The notes: generated by a model not told the origin, from the sequence alone. A stretch of DNA of 64,000 nucleotides from Methylobacterium sp. NMS14P (GCF_028583545.1 NZ_CP087106.1:124001-188000), one strand, 5' to 3'; counted from the first letter of the stretch, positions 1 to 8,995 are shown. A program made the numbers and translations.

Positions 1-271
1 GCTGCTCTGGGCTCGCCTCGGTCTGGAAGCAGGCCTTCCACTCGGCGTAGGGCATCCCGTAGACCGTCTCGCGGCTCTCGTCCTTGGTCAGCGCCACGCC
101 CGCCTCGTCGGCGGCGTCCTTGAGCCAGTTCGACAGGCAGTTCCGGCAGAAGCCCGCCAGGTTCATCAGGTCGATGTTCTGCACATCCGTCCGGTTGCGC
201 AGATGCGCGACGAGGCGGCGGAACACCGCGGCCTCGAGTTCCGTCTGGGTCCGGGGATCGATCTCGCTCAT
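1..271 (-). CDS. DUF1244 family protein (3' end cut by window edge)
   Basis: The minus-strand frame begins with ATG at 271 and stays open to base 1, giving about 90 residues with the C-terminus missing. The reading includes a segment of the type NLAGFCRNCLSNW, with the closely spaced cysteines typical of the DUF1244 (SMc04008-like) family of small alphaproteobacterial and gammaproteobacterial proteins of unknown function. It lies 62 bp downstream of the N-formylglutamate amidohydrolase gene on the same strand, so the two are probably co-transcribed. In Rhizobiales this pair commonly sits beside pyruvate kinase, as it nearly does here. Function is unknown. The cysteines could bind metal, but that is a guess. 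Confidence 0.85.
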   Translation of the reverse strand, partial: MSEIDPRTQTELEAAVFRRLVAHLRNRTDVQNIDLMNLAGFCRNCLSNWLKDAADEAGVALTKDESRETVYGMPYAEWKACFQTEASPEQ

Positions 272-333
272 CGGTCGCAACTCTCTTCGGGTCGGGCGGG
301 CCGCTCCCGATTTCGGGACCGGCCGGACGGAGA

Positions 334-1098
334 TCAAGCCGCGAGCAGCGGGCGCAGGACGCGGGCGAAGCGCGCGGCCCACTCCGCCTGCCCGTCCGCT
401 CCGGCGATCAGGTCCTGGCGGATCTCCACGAGGGCGTTCGCGAGGCCGCGCGCGGTGGCGTGGCGGTCGATCGTGTCGCCCGGCAGGCCGCCGCCGTAGG
501 GCTGGTTGTCGCCGACGGTGAGCCCGGCCGGATCGGCCTCCAGCGCGCGGATGAGCGGGCGGGCGAAGCGCTCGTCGCGGTCGTACAGGATGCCGACCTG
601 CCAGGGCCGCGCGATCCCGCGCCAGTAGGGCGTGAAGCTGTGCATGGTCAGGAGCACGGGCGGCCGGCCCGCTGCCTGCGCGGCGGCGATCGCGTCGTCG
701 ATGGCCGCGTCGAACGGCGCGTAGAAGCGGGCGATCCGCGCCTGCTTCCCGGCCTCGTCGATCCGGGCGTTGCCCGGCACGACGGCGCCGTCGGACAGGC
801 GCATCACCAGGGTCGGGTCGGCGCGCCCGCGATTCGGGTCGATGATGAGGCGGGAGAAGTTCGTGAGGATCGCCGGGGCGCCGAGCTGCGCCGCGAGGCT
901 GCGCGTCACCGCCGCCGCGCCGATGTCGTAGGCGATGTGCCGGGCGTATTCCGACGCGGGCACGCCGAGCGCGATGTCCGCCGGCACGAAGTTCGAGGCG
1001 TGGTCGCAGGCGATGACGAGGCCGCAGGCGGGGTCGCCGGGGATGATCTCGCAGGGATGCGCCGGCGGGACGGCCGTTTCTGTCTCCGGACGGGTCAC
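334..1098 (-). CDS. N-formylglutamate amidohydrolase family protein
   Basis: The gene encodes 254 residues from a GTG start at 1098. The sequence fits the N-formylglutamate amidohydrolase (HutG-type) family, with an early CDHASNFVP segment (about residues 31-39), a central R-L-I-I-D-P-N-R segment and a TMHSF-type segment that probably carry metal ligands. Characterised members hydrolyse N-formylglutamate to formate and glutamate at the end of one histidine-degradation route. No other hut gene is in the window, so this copy may act on another N-formyl or N-acyl amino acid. It precedes the DUF1244 gene on the same strand and diverges from gckA across a 190-bp gap. Confidence 0.85.
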   Translation of the reverse strand: MTRPETETAVPPAHPCEIIPGDPACGLVIACDHASNFVPADIALGVPASEYARHIAYDIGAAAVTRSLAAQLGAPAILTNFSRLIIDPNRGRADPTLVMRLSDGAVVPGNARIDEAGKQARIARFYAPFDAAIDDAIAAAQAAGRPPVLLTMHSFTPYWRGIARPWQVGILYDRDERFARPLIRALEADPAGLTVGDNQPYGGGLPGDTIDRHATARGLANALVEIRQDLIAGADGQAEWAARFARVLRPLLAA

Positions 1099-1288
1099 GG
1101 GGCTCCGAGGTCTTCAGAGAGGTCTTCAGATCTGTGCGAGGGCGCCGATGGCGCTTGCCGTCGCGCGGCCGCTCGGGCAGATCACCTATCAAGGATCGTG
1201 CGCTCACGGCAAGAAACGGGCCCGCCGCCCAGACAAGAAACGGGCGGGGAGTGCGCGACGCGAACAAGAGAGGAGCCCGTTCGACGCC

Positions 1289-2608
1289 ATGACCGAGACC
1301 GTTCCGCCCGTCACCGACGCGGCCACCCGGGACCAGCGCGCGCTCCTCGACTCGATCCTCACGGCCGCGATCCGCGCCGCCCATCCGGATCTCTGCCTGC
1401 CGCCGCACCTGCCGGAGCCGAGCCCGGGCCGCCTGATCATTCTGGCCGCCGGCAAGGCCGCCGGCAGCATGAGCGCCGTGGCGAGCCGCTTCTACCGGCA
1501 GAAGCACGGCCTCGGTGACGACCGGATCGTCGGCCTCGCGGTGGCGCGCCACGGCTACGGGCAGGACGCGCCGGGCATCCACATGGTCGAGGCGGGCCAC
1601 CCGGTCCCCGACGAGGCCGGCATCTCGGCGACGCGGGAGGCGCTGCGGCTCGCCACCGAGGCCGGGCCGGACGACGAGGTGCTGGTGCTGCTCTCGGGCG
1701 GCGGCTCGGCCAACTGGATCGCCCCCGCCGGCGACCTGACGCTCATCGAGAAGCAGGCGATCACCCGGGCGATGCTCCGCTCCGGCGCGCCGATCGGCGA
1801 GATCAACACGGTGCGCAAGCACATCTCGCGGATCAAGGGCGGCCGGCTCGCCCTGGCGGCCCGCAACGCCCGGCGCGTCCTGACCCTGGCGATCTCCGAC
1901 GTGCCCTTCGACGATCCCGCGGTGATCGCCTCCGGGCCGACCGTGCCCGATCCGTCGACCCTGGCCGATGCCCGGGCCATCTGCGAGAAGCGCGGCATCC
2001 CGCTGCCCGAAGAGGCGGTCCGCCTTCTCAACGACCCGAACAACGAGACGCCGAAGGCCGGCGATCCCGCCTTCGCCCGGGCCGAGTACCGCATCATCGC
2101 CCGGCCGATCGACGCCCTCAACGCCGCCGCCGAGGCGGCCCGCGCGGCCGGCTACGAGCCGATCCTGCTCGGCGCCGACCTGGAGGGCGAGGCCCGCGAG
2201 GTCGCGGCCGAGCACGCGGCCGAGGCCAAGCGGCACAAGGCGGCCGGCCGGCGCGTCGCGCTGATCTCCGGCGGCGAGCTCACCGTCACCATCCGCGGCG
2301 AGGGCCACGGCGGTCCGAACCAGGAATACGCCCTGGCGCTGGCGGTGGCGCTCGACGGCGAGCCCGGCATCTTCGGCGTCAGCGCCGACACCGACGGGAC
2401 CGACGGCGGGCGGGGCCTCGCCACCGACCCGGCGGGCGGCCTCATCGACCCCACGACCCTGGAGCGGGCGCGGACCGCCGGCCTCGACCCGGCCGCGATG
2501 CTGGAGCAGAACGACTCCACCGCCTTCTTCGCGGCCCTCGGCGATCTCGTGAACCCCGGTCCGACCTGCACCAATGTCAACGACTGCCGCATCATCCTCG
2601 TCAACTAG
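1289..2608 (+). CDS. gckA: Glycerate 2-kinase, MOFRL family
   Basis: 439 residues from ATG at 1289. The protein has the two-part structure of class II glycerate kinases: an N-terminal domain with AAGKAAGSM (Lys about 56) and LLSGGGSAN, and a C-terminal MOFRL domain with ISGGELTV and GGPNQEYAL. The family phosphorylates D-glycerate to 2-phosphoglycerate with ATP. In Methylobacterium, GckA carries out this step of the serine cycle for C1 assimilation. The next gene, DUF1036, overlaps its 3' end by 35 bp, and pyruvate kinase follows, so lower-glycolytic enzymes are grouped here. The frame stays open upstream to 935, but the family N-terminus matches the 1289 start. Confidence 0.93.
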   Translation: MTETVPPVTDAATRDQRALLDSILTAAIRAAHPDLCLPPHLPEPSPGRLIILAAGKAAGSMSAVASRFYRQKHGLGDDRIVGLAVARHGYGQDAPGIHMVEAGHPVPDEAGISATREALRLATEAGPDDEVLVLLSGGGSANWIAPAGDLTLIEKQAITRAMLRSGAPIGEINTVRKHISRIKGGRLALAARNARRVLTLAISDVPFDDPAVIASGPTVPDPSTLADARAICEKRGIPLPEEAVRLLNDPNNETPKAGDPAFARAEYRIIARPIDALNAAAEAARAAGYEPILLGADLEGEAREVAAEHAAEAKRHKAAGRRVALISGGELTVTIRGEGHGGPNQEYALALAVALDGEPGIFGVSADTDGTDGGRGLATDPAGGLIDPTTLERARTAGLDPAAMLEQNDSTAFFAALGDLVNPGPTCTNVNDCRIILVN

Positions 2609-3056
2609 GTCTCGCGTCTCGGCGGCTCAGCTCCTCCCGGCTCTCACGGTCCTCGGCCTCGCGCTCCTCGGCGCGAGCCCCGCCAGGGCGGACCTGCGCC
2701 TGTGCAACCAGACCGCCAGCAAGGTCGGGATCTCGCTGGGCTACCGCGACCCCCAGGGCTGGGTGACGGAGGGCTGGTGGGACCTCGCGCCGAAGGCTTG
2801 CGAGACGCTGCTCAAGGGCGCGCTGGCGGCGCGGTTCTACTATGTCTTCGCGGTCGACTACACGCGCGGCGGCGAGTGGAGCGGCCGTTCGCTGATGTGC
2901 ACCCGCGATTCGGAGTTCACGATTCGCGGCATCGAGGATTGTCTCGCCCGCGGCTACGACCGCAACGGCTTCTTCGAAGTCGACACCGGCGAGCAGAAGA
3001 GCTGGACCATCCAGCTCACGGATCCGAACCGGCCGGACGCGCCGGCGAAACCGTGA
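2574..3056 (+). CDS. DUF1036 family secreted protein
   Basis: 160 residues from ATG at 2574, overlapping the end of gckA by 35 bp in another frame. Residues 1-39 look like a signal peptide: a Ser/Arg-rich head, a hydrophobic core and ASPARA before the likely cut after Ala39. The mature part begins DLRLCNQT and has the small beta-rich, Cys-containing composition of DUF1036 proteins. These are widespread in alphaproteobacteria and often lie next to pyruvate kinase, as here. A periplasmic location is likely. The function is unknown. The long overlap makes the exact start uncertain, but the signal peptide argues for it. Confidence 0.82.
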   Translation: MSTTAASSSSTRSRVSAAQLLPALTVLGLALLGASPARADLRLCNQTASKVGISLGYRDPQGWVTEGWWDLAPKACETLLKGALAARFYYVFAVDYTRGGEWSGRSLMCTRDSEFTIRGIEDCLARGYDRNGFFEVDTGEQKSWTIQLTDPNRPDAPAKP

Positions 3057-3195
3057 TGTGAAGGCGGCGGCCGAGACTGCGGTCTTGACGCTGTCCGGCC
3101 CGGGATGCTCACAGCCGGTCTGCGCTCTCTGAGCCAGATCTTTCAACCGCCGGTGCTCGACGCCGCGCGGCAACGAGAACACGGAGGAAATACGC

Positions 3196-4632
3196 TTGAA
3201 ACGGTCCCGCCGCACGAAGATCGTCGCCACCCTCGGTCCGGCCTCCGATTCGCCGGAGATGATCGAGCGGCTGTTCCGCGCGGGCGTCGACGTCTTCCGG
3301 CTCAACATGAGCCACCTGCCACGCGAGAAGCTCCCCGAGAAGGTGGAGGCGATCCGCACCATCGAGCGCGAGGCCAAGCGGCCGATCGGCATCCTGGTCG
3401 ACCTGCAGGGGCCGAAGCTGCGGCTCGGCACCTTCGCGGAGGGGGCCGCGATGATCGAGGCCGGCGGCACCTTCGTGCTCGACGGCGACCCGACGCCCGG
3501 CGACGCCGCCCGCTGCCACCTGCCGCATCCCGAGATCCTCGAGGCCCTGGAGCCGGGCCACGCCATCCTGCTCGACGACGGCAAGCTGCGGCTGACCGTG
3601 CTCGAGACGTCGCACAACCGGGCCGTGACCCGCGTCGAGGTGGGCGGCCGGATCTCGAACCGGAAGGGCGTGTCCCTGCCGCACACCGTGATCCCGGTGC
3701 CGGCGATGACCGACAAGGACCGGGCCGACCTCGATGCCGGCCTGAACGCCGGCGCCGACTGGATCGCCGTGTCCTTCGTCCAGCGTCCCGAGGACGTGGC
3801 CGAGGTGAAGAAGGTCTGCGCGGGTCGCGCCCTGGTGATGGCCAAGATCGAGAAGCCGCAGGCCCTGGCGCGCCTCGACGAGATCATCGAGATCTCCGAC
3901 GGTCTGATGGTCGCCCGCGGCGACCTCGGCGTGGAGATGCCCCTGGAGCAGGTCCCGGGCGTGCAGAAGCGCATCACCCGCGGGGCCCGGCGCTACGGCA
4001 AGCCGGTGGTCGTGGCGACCCAGATGCTCGAGTCGATGATCACCGCGCCGGTGCCGACCCGCGCCGAGGTCTCCGACGTCGCCACGGCGGTCTACGAGGG
4101 GGCCGACGCCGTGATGCTGTCCGCGGAGAGCGCCTCGGGCGCCCACCCGATCGGGGCCGTGGAGACCATGAACCGCATCGCCGAGCAGGTGGAGCGGGAC
4201 GCGATCTACTGGTCGATCATCCGGGCGCAGAGCGCGACCCCCGACGAGACGGCGGCCGACGCCATCGCGGCGGCGGCGCACCAGATGGTCGACGCGCTGA
4301 GCCTCGACGCGATCATGGCCTGGACCAATTCCGGCTCGACGGCGCTGCGGCTGTCGCGCGAGCGCCCGAACGCCACCGTGATCGCCCTGACGCCGCGGCG
4401 CGAGACCGCCCGGCGCCTCGCCCTGGCCTGGGGCACGCACCCGATCGTCACGAAGGACGCGAGCGACGTGGACGACATGTCGTTCCGCGCCGCCAAGTTC
4501 GCGGTGCGCGAGAAGTTCGCCGCCGTGGGGGACCGGGTGATCGTCGTGGCGGGCCTGCCGTTCGGCACGCCGGGCGCCACCAACCTGGTGCGGCTGACGT
4601 TCATCACCCGCGAGCACGCCGAGAAGGCCTGA
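3196..4632 (+). CDS. pyk: Pyruvate kinase
   Basis: 478 residues. The start is TTG at 3196, chosen because a strong GGAGG (3183-3187) lies at the right distance and the next residues, KRSRRTKIVATLGP, are the canonical pyruvate kinase N-terminus. Diagnostic motifs in order are RLNMSH, DLQGPKLR, AKIEKPQAL with the catalytic lysine, MVARGDLGVE, ATQMLESM and MLSAESASG. The enzyme converts phosphoenolpyruvate and ADP to pyruvate and ATP in the cytoplasm. The C-terminal allosteric domain is present, so the gene is full length. It follows DUF1036 and is convergent with the alpha/beta hydrolase gene. Confidence 0.96.
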   Translation: MKRSRRTKIVATLGPASDSPEMIERLFRAGVDVFRLNMSHLPREKLPEKVEAIRTIEREAKRPIGILVDLQGPKLRLGTFAEGAAMIEAGGTFVLDGDPTPGDAARCHLPHPEILEALEPGHAILLDDGKLRLTVLETSHNRAVTRVEVGGRISNRKGVSLPHTVIPVPAMTDKDRADLDAGLNAGADWIAVSFVQRPEDVAEVKKVCAGRALVMAKIEKPQALARLDEIIEISDGLMVARGDLGVEMPLEQVPGVQKRITRGARRYGKPVVVATQMLESMITAPVPTRAEVSDVATAVYEGADAVMLSAESASGAHPIGAVETMNRIAEQVERDAIYWSIIRAQSATPDETAADAIAAAAHQMVDALSLDAIMAWTNSGSTALRLSRERPNATVIALTPRRETARRLALAWGTHPIVTKDASDVDDMSFRAAKFAVREKFAAVGDRVIVVAGLPFGTPGATNLVRLTFITREHAEKA

Positions 4633-4668
4633 CGGCACCGTAGTACGAGAGCGGGACCGGCCGGCGTG

Positions 4669-5685
4669 TCAGTGCGCGACGGCCGGCTCCGGGCCGGCCG
4701 CGCCCGTCGCGCCGGCCAGCCGGGCGACCTCCTCGGTGACGCGATCGGCGGCGACGTACTGGAGCATGTGGCCGATGCCAGGCAGCAGCACGAGCCGCGC
4801 GCCGGGGATCGCGCGGGCCAGCGGCACCGCCTGCGTGTCGGCGCGGACGATCGGGTCCGCCTCGCCGGAGATCACCAGGGTGGGCACACGGATCGCGCCG
4901 TAGCGCGGGCTCTGCGCCGCGAGGGCGCGCGGCAGGCCGAGCAGGTCCTGGACGTTGGCGAGCAGCGTTCCGGGCCGCAGGACCAGGTCCGACCGCGCCA
5001 AGTCCGGGTAATCCGCCCACGGCGGTTGCGGCTGGAAGACCCGGCGCGCCGCCTCGGGCAGGAAGTGTTGCGCGATGGGCGGCCCGACCGTCCGGCTGAG
5101 CAGCCACGCCACCGGCGGGGTCACGGCGAGCCGCCAGTACCAGGGCAGGTCGGGCATCCGGTCCGGCATGGGCATCGCCACCGGCGCCGCGAGGGCGAGG
5201 GCCGACACCCTGTCCGGATGGTCCAGGGTGAGGGCCAGGGCGAGGGCGCCGGCCCAGGAATGCCCGAACACGAGCGCCGGACCGACACCTAAGCGCTCCA
5301 GCGCCTCCGCGATCAGGCCAGCCTGCGCGGCGGGGGGCGCGGCATCGCTGCCGCCGATCCGGTCACTCCAGCCGAAGCCGGGCCGGTCGAACGCGATGAC
5401 CCGGAAGCCCCGCGCGGCGAGGCGGCGGCCGATCCCCTCCATCGGATCCGACGCGTTGGCCGAGGCGCCGTGCAGGAGCACGACGGGCGGCCCGTCCGCC
5501 GGACCGTCCTGCAGGGTCGCGAGCCGCCCGCCAGTGACCGCCACGAACGGGCCGGCCGGCGGGTTGGCGGCGCAGACCCGCAGGGTGATGACCAGCGTCG
5601 CCAGCGCGCCGGCCGCGAGGATGAGCCCGGCGAGGGCGAGGGGCAGGGCCAGCAGGGTGAGGAGGACGGCGGTCACCCGGCTCAC
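4669..5685 (-). CDS. Alpha/beta hydrolase with N-terminal membrane anchor
   Basis: 338 residues from GTG at 5685, which overlaps the stop of the upstream TPR gene (GTGA). Residues 5-35 are one hydrophobic segment, a membrane anchor or uncleaved signal. The hydrolase fold follows with VLLHGASAN (oxyanion region), the nucleophile elbow GHSWAG (Ser143), GEADPIV (Asp277) and GIGHMLQ (His306), so the Ser-Asp-His triad is complete. The substrate cannot be told from sequence. Many relatives are esterases, lipases or haloperoxidase-like hydrolases. The active site would face the periplasm if the anchor is N-in. Confidence 0.88.
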   Translation of the reverse strand: MSRVTAVLLTLLALPLALAGLILAAGALATLVITLRVCAANPPAGPFVAVTGGRLATLQDGPADGPPVVLLHGASANASDPMEGIGRRLAARGFRVIAFDRPGFGWSDRIGGSDAAPPAAQAGLIAEALERLGVGPALVFGHSWAGALALALTLDHPDRVSALALAAPVAMPMPDRMPDLPWYWRLAVTPPVAWLLSRTVGPPIAQHFLPEAARRVFQPQPPWADYPDLARSDLVLRPGTLLANVQDLLGLPRALAAQSPRYGAIRVPTLVISGEADPIVRADTQAVPLARAIPGARLVLLPGIGHMLQYVAADRVTEEVARLAGATGAAGPEPAVAH

Positions 5686-6293
5686 AGGTCGCGGCCGTCG
5701 ACCTCCGGAGTGAGGCGGTTGATCGCCTCGCCGACCTTCTCCATCTGCGGATAGAGCGCCCGCGCTCGCCGGAAGGCGGAGAGCGCGCGTGCCTTGTCGT
5801 CGAGCGATTCGTAGATCCGGCCCATCGCCGCCCAGGCCTCGAAGTGGCGCGGCTCCAGCACCAGGGCCCGCTGCAGGTCCGCCAGGGCGTCGTCCTTGTC
5901 GGACAGCAGCCAGAACACCGTCGCGCGCCGGTTCCAGCCCTCCGACCAGTTCGGCTCGAGGGCGGTGACGCGGTCCATCAGCTCGGCCGCCAGGGGGAAG
6001 TCGTGTGCGGTGACCGCCTGACGGGCGCGGTCGGTGAGGAGGTCGGCGGTCGGGCTGCCCGACCCGGCCATGCGCCGCTCGATCAGCCGCGCGATACCCT
6101 TGGCCTCCGCCGGATCCTCGCTGGCGCGCAGGCGCGCGAACAGGTCGTCGAGGCTCGGCGGCTTGGGCGCCGGCTTCGCCTCGGGGGCGGCGCGGCCGGG
6201 ACGCGCGGAGTCCGGAGCGGCCCGCGCCGCCGAGATGTCCACGGCGAGGGCCGACAGGCAGACCAGGGCGACGAGGAGGCGGGTCGGCGTCAT
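5682..6293 (-). CDS. Tetratricopeptide-repeat protein, exported
   Basis: 203 residues if started at the ATG at 6293. The frame is open further upstream, but that part is basic and unlike the family, while the 6293 start is followed at once by a signal peptide (residues 1 to about 25, ending SAARA). A Pro/Ala-rich stretch leads to a helical region with two or three TPR units (about residues 110-190), including EPNWSEGWNRRATVFW and EPRHFEAWAAMGRIY. Such proteins are periplasmic scaffolds. No partner is obvious. Translationally coupled to the downstream hydrolase by a 4-bp overlap. Confidence 0.85.
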   Translation of the reverse strand: MTPTRLLVALVCLSALAVDISAARAAPDSARPGRAAPEAKPAPKPPSLDDLFARLRASEDPAEAKGIARLIERRMAGSGSPTADLLTDRARQAVTAHDFPLAAELMDRVTALEPNWSEGWNRRATVFWLLSDKDDALADLQRALVLEPRHFEAWAAMGRIYESLDDKARALSAFRRARALYPQMEKVGEAINRLTPEVDGRDL

Positions 6294-6353
6294 GCGGCCA
6301 GACTGTGCCCCGCCCCCGGATCCGTCAACGTGCCGCGGTGCCGCGCGCACGCG

Positions 6354-6384
6354 GAAACGGCCGCGCCCCTCCGGGCACGGCCGT
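6354..6384 (-). terminator. Rho-independent terminator downstream of rpmJ
   Basis: Read on the minus strand, ACGGCCG and CGGCCGT arms with inner GCCC/GGGC pairs form a strong hairpin (6357-6384), followed by three T residues (6354-6356). It lies 48 bp past the rpmJ stop codon. A second GC-rich inverted repeat (CCCGGCC/GGCCGGG) lies between it and rpmJ. Confidence 0.6.
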
Positions 6385-6431
6385 CCCAACGTCGATCGTC
6401 GCTAGCCCGGCCTGGGCCGGGCGGAGCGGCC

Positions 6432-6557
6432 TCAGCCCTGGCGGGCCTTGAAGCGCTTCTGGGTCTTGTTGATCACGTAGACCCGGCCCTTGCGGCGCAC
6501 GAGCTGGTTGTCGCGGTGGCGGCCACGCAGGGACTTGAGGGAGTTGCGGATCTTCAT
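6432..6557 (-). CDS. rpmJ: 50S ribosomal protein L36 (zinc-free type)
   Basis: 41 residues from ATG at 6557. The highly basic sequence begins [18 protein letters not shown] and continues [15 protein letters not shown], the typical alphaproteobacterial L36. It lacks the Cys/His zinc-ribbon ligands of the classical 37-38-residue L36, so it is the C-minus form. It belongs to the large ribosomal subunit. The gene stands alone rather than in a ribosomal operon and is followed by a hairpin terminator. A 32-residue upstream extension is open in frame but is not part of the family. Confidence 0.94.
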   Translation of the reverse strand: MKIRNSLKSLRGRHRDNQLVRRKGRVYVINKTQKRFKARQG

Positions 6558-6732
6558 GGGTCTCTCGAGCCCGGAGGGCCGTCCGTTGTGTAAGGTATCG
6601 GGAACGTGGTCACGAGGCGGGACGCGGGGTCGCGTCCGGCGATCACGGCTCACGCATCGCGGGATGGCGCGGCCATATCAGGATTCGCCCCCGGAAGGCA
6701 AGGCGCGACGGGCGTCGCGGAGGCACGGCGGC

Positions 6733-7353
6733 TCAGTGGACCCTGTCGAGATCCGCGACGGCCGGCGCGAGCACGAGCTGCCGACCGATCTCGTGCAGCA
6801 GCACGTCGAGCAGCGGCTTCAGGCGCTCGAATCCCGGCTGGGGCAGGCCGTCCTCGGCGGCGTTGTAGAGGGCCAGGGCCATCTCGGCGACGCGGTCGAT
6901 GCCGCCGGCCGCCACGTCGGTCGCGCAGAAGGCGGACTCGTCGAGGAACCCGTCGCGGCCGCACTCGGTCACGTCGATGACGATCCCGTGCGCCTCGCTG
7001 ACGCTGCCCTGCGGGTCCAGGATGAAGCGGCCGCGCGCGAGGACCCAGCGGACCTCGCCGGGTTCCGGAACGGTCCGGTACTGCGCAATGTACAGGCCGC
7101 CCTGCCGGCGCAGGTCGTCGATGATCGACGCGATCCTCCGCCGATCCTCCGGGTGGATGCGGTCGAGGAAGGCTCCGAAGGTCGTCCCGCTGCCGCTCTT
7201 CGTCCTGGGCAGGCCCAGCATCGTCGCCGCGACGGGGTCGCACCGGAGAACGTCGTCAGCGATGTGCCAAGTCCAAGTCCCGACATCCGACACAGCGAGC
7301 GCGCGCGCCACACTGCTGCCGCCCCGCCGCTTCGTGCGCACGCCGACGCCCAC
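6733..7353 (-). CDS. PAS-domain sensor protein without output domain
   Basis: 206 residues from GTG at 7353, though the exact start is uncertain. Residues about 18-130 form a PAS fold of the PAS_3 type: GTWTWHIADD, a RIHPEDR motif, and RWVLARGRF before a PAC-like IDVTECG segment. The C-terminal 70 residues are helical, with no kinase, GGDEF or receiver domain. It could be a stand-alone sensor or adaptor that signals through a separate histidine kinase. The upstream region carries an 18-bp perfect palindrome. The ligand is unknown. Confidence 0.8.
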   Translation of the reverse strand: MGVGVRTKRRGGSSVARALAVSDVGTWTWHIADDVLRCDPVAATMLGLPRTKSGSGTTFGAFLDRIHPEDRRRIASIIDDLRRQGGLYIAQYRTVPEPGEVRWVLARGRFILDPQGSVSEAHGIVIDVTECGRDGFLDESAFCATDVAAGGIDRVAEMALALYNAAEDGLPQPGFERLKPLLDVLLHEIGRQLVLAPAVADLDRVH

Positions 7354-7378
7354 AGGCCCGATCTCCAGCCATTTTCAG

Positions 7379-7396
7379 GCGGTCTGTCCAGACCGC
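7379..7396. promoter_or_regulatory. Perfect palindrome upstream of the PAS gene (possible operator)
   Basis: GCGGTCTG (7379-7386) and CAGACCGC (7389-7396) are perfect inverted copies separated by TC. The site lies 26 bp upstream of the PAS gene start, where a repressor or activator would bind. Alternatively it is a hairpin in the 5' leader. Confidence 0.4.
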
Positions 7397-7486
7397 TCCA
7401 CTGGTCGACACAATACTGAGATCACCAATGCGGCACAACGCGCGAGATCCGCAGGGCTGAGCTGTATCGCGGTGGTAACGGCCGGA

Positions 7487-8059
7487 TCAGAGGCGATGGT
7501 AAACGCCGGTCAATATCCCCTTCGCGAGGACCTGACCGCGCATGGCCTCGATCAGTGCGCCGCGGCCCGGCGCCTCGGCCAGGGCGAGGGGCTGCCGCAG
7601 CGCGTAGACCTGGAAGAGGTACGGGTGCGGACCGTGGCCGCTGGGCGGATCCGGCGGCAGCCACTCCGCGCGCAGGAAGCTGTTCCGGCCGACGGCCTGG
7701 ACGGTGCCCCCGTGCCCGGGACCCGGCAGCGCGCCTTCCGGCAGCTCGGTGGGCTCCGGCGGGATCGACCAGGCGATGAGATGGACCAGCGGCCGGGGCG
7801 TCGGGCTGCCCGCATCCTCCACGAGGAGGACGAGGGCGGCGGTGCCCTCCGGCAGCCCGCTCCAGGCGAGGGGCGGCGACACGCCCGCGCCGTCGGCCGT
7901 GAAGCGCGCGGGCAGGTCCGCCCCGTCGGCGAAGGCCGGGCTCGACAGGGTCACGCTCTCGGGCACGTCGGGGAAGTCCGCGCGGGAGGCCGTCTTGTCC
8001 AGGCCCGCCTTCAGACTCGACAGGGCCTCGCCGACCGCACTGGGAATCTTCTCGAGCAT
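7487..8059 (-). CDS. YbhB/YbcL family (PEBP / Raf kinase inhibitor-like) protein
   Basis: 190 residues from ATG at 8059. This start is preferred to the in-frame GTG at 8080 because GGAGGA lies about nine bases before it. The domain (residues about 30-185) has the phosphatidylethanolamine-binding-protein signature: LSSPAFADG, FTADGAGVSPPLAW, VEDAGSPTPRPLVHLIAW and a C-terminal GxYHR. Bacterial members are cytoplasmic or periplasmic proteins of unclear role, and no signal peptide is visible here. It is followed by the PAS gene 133 bp downstream on the same strand. Confidence 0.9.
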   Translation of the reverse strand: MLEKIPSAVGEALSSLKAGLDKTASRADFPDVPESVTLSSPAFADGADLPARFTADGAGVSPPLAWSGLPEGTAALVLLVEDAGSPTPRPLVHLIAWSIPPEPTELPEGALPGPGHGGTVQAVGRNSFLRAEWLPPDPPSGHGPHPYLFQVYALRQPLALAEAPGRGALIEAMRGQVLAKGILTGVYHRL

Positions 8060-8105
8060 CGCCGCGTCCTCCGCCGGCACGCCAACGGCGGGGGACGCGA
8101 CCCGT

Positions 8106-8867
8106 TCACGCCGACCGCTCGGCCGCGACCATATAGTTCACCGCCTTGTCGCGGCTCGTGCGCCAGCCGTCGGTGAGCGGGTTGTAGGCGACCCCGACCG
8201 TGTCGGTGACGTCGAGCCCACCGGACCGGATGGCGCGCGCGAGCTCGTCCGGCGTCACGAACTTCTCCCAGTCGTGCGTGCCGCGCGGCAGCCAGCCGAG
8301 CACGTACTCGGCCCCGACGATGGCGAGCGCGAAGGAGCGCAGCGTCCGGTTGAGGGTGGCCCCGAACAACATCCCGCCGGGCTTCACGGCCGCGCAGGCG
8401 GTCCGCACGAAGGCCGGCATGTCGGACACGTGCTCGACGACCTCCATGATCAGCACCGCGTCGAAGCTCTCTCCGCCGGCGACCACCGACTCGATGGTCT
8501 GCCCGCGGTAGTCCACCGGCACGCCCGCCGCCTCGGCATGGGCCCGGGCGACCGCGATGTTCTGCTCGGCCGGATCGAGCCCGGTCACCCGGGCGCCGAG
8601 CCGGGCCAGCGGCTCCGAGAGGACGCCGCCTCCGCAGCCGACGTCGCAGATCATCAGCCCGTCGAGGGGGAAGGTGGCCTTCGGATCGCGACCGAACCGC
8701 CGGCAGAGGGCGTCGCGGATGTAGGCGAGCCGCACCGGGTTGAACCGGTGCAGGACCCGCATCGGGCCGGTCTCATCCCACCACGTGGCGGCGAGCGCGT
8801 CGAAGCGCGCAACCTCGCCGCGGTCGACGAACCCGTCCGTGACCCGGTCGGTGGCTGCCCTGTCCAT
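8106..8867 (-). CDS. ubiG: Ubiquinone biosynthesis O-methyltransferase
   Basis: 253 residues from ATG at 8867. The opening contains the UbiG-specific FDALAATWWDETGPMRVLH, and the SAM-binding motif I is DVGCGGGVLSEPLA (about residues 74-87). EVVEHV and the GTHDWEKFVTPDEL segment are further UbiG hallmarks. The enzyme performs both O-methylations of the ubiquinone ring using S-adenosylmethionine. It is divergent from lysC with a 226-bp gap, an arrangement commonly seen in Rhizobiales. Confidence 0.95.
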   Translation of the reverse strand: MDRAATDRVTDGFVDRGEVARFDALAATWWDETGPMRVLHRFNPVRLAYIRDALCRRFGRDPKATFPLDGLMICDVGCGGGVLSEPLARLGARVTGLDPAEQNIAVARAHAEAAGVPVDYRGQTIESVVAGGESFDAVLIMEVVEHVSDMPAFVRTACAAVKPGGMLFGATLNRTLRSFALAIVGAEYVLGWLPRGTHDWEKFVTPDELARAIRSGGLDVTDTVGVAYNPLTDGWRTSRDKAVNYMVAAERSA

Positions 8868-8995
8868 GCGCGTTCCGTCCTCATGCCGGCGGGCGGAATC
8901 CGCCGCGCGGCGTCGTGGCTGCGTCGTGCCCGCGCTCTAACACGGCGGCCGCCCGGAAGTCGCCGCGGCGCGCGGGCGCCATGCTTGGCCGGTTG

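Noticed and set aside
460..1518. Open frame antisense to the amidohydrolase gene and running into gckA
   Set aside because: It overlaps two certain genes and has a composition typical of shadow frames.
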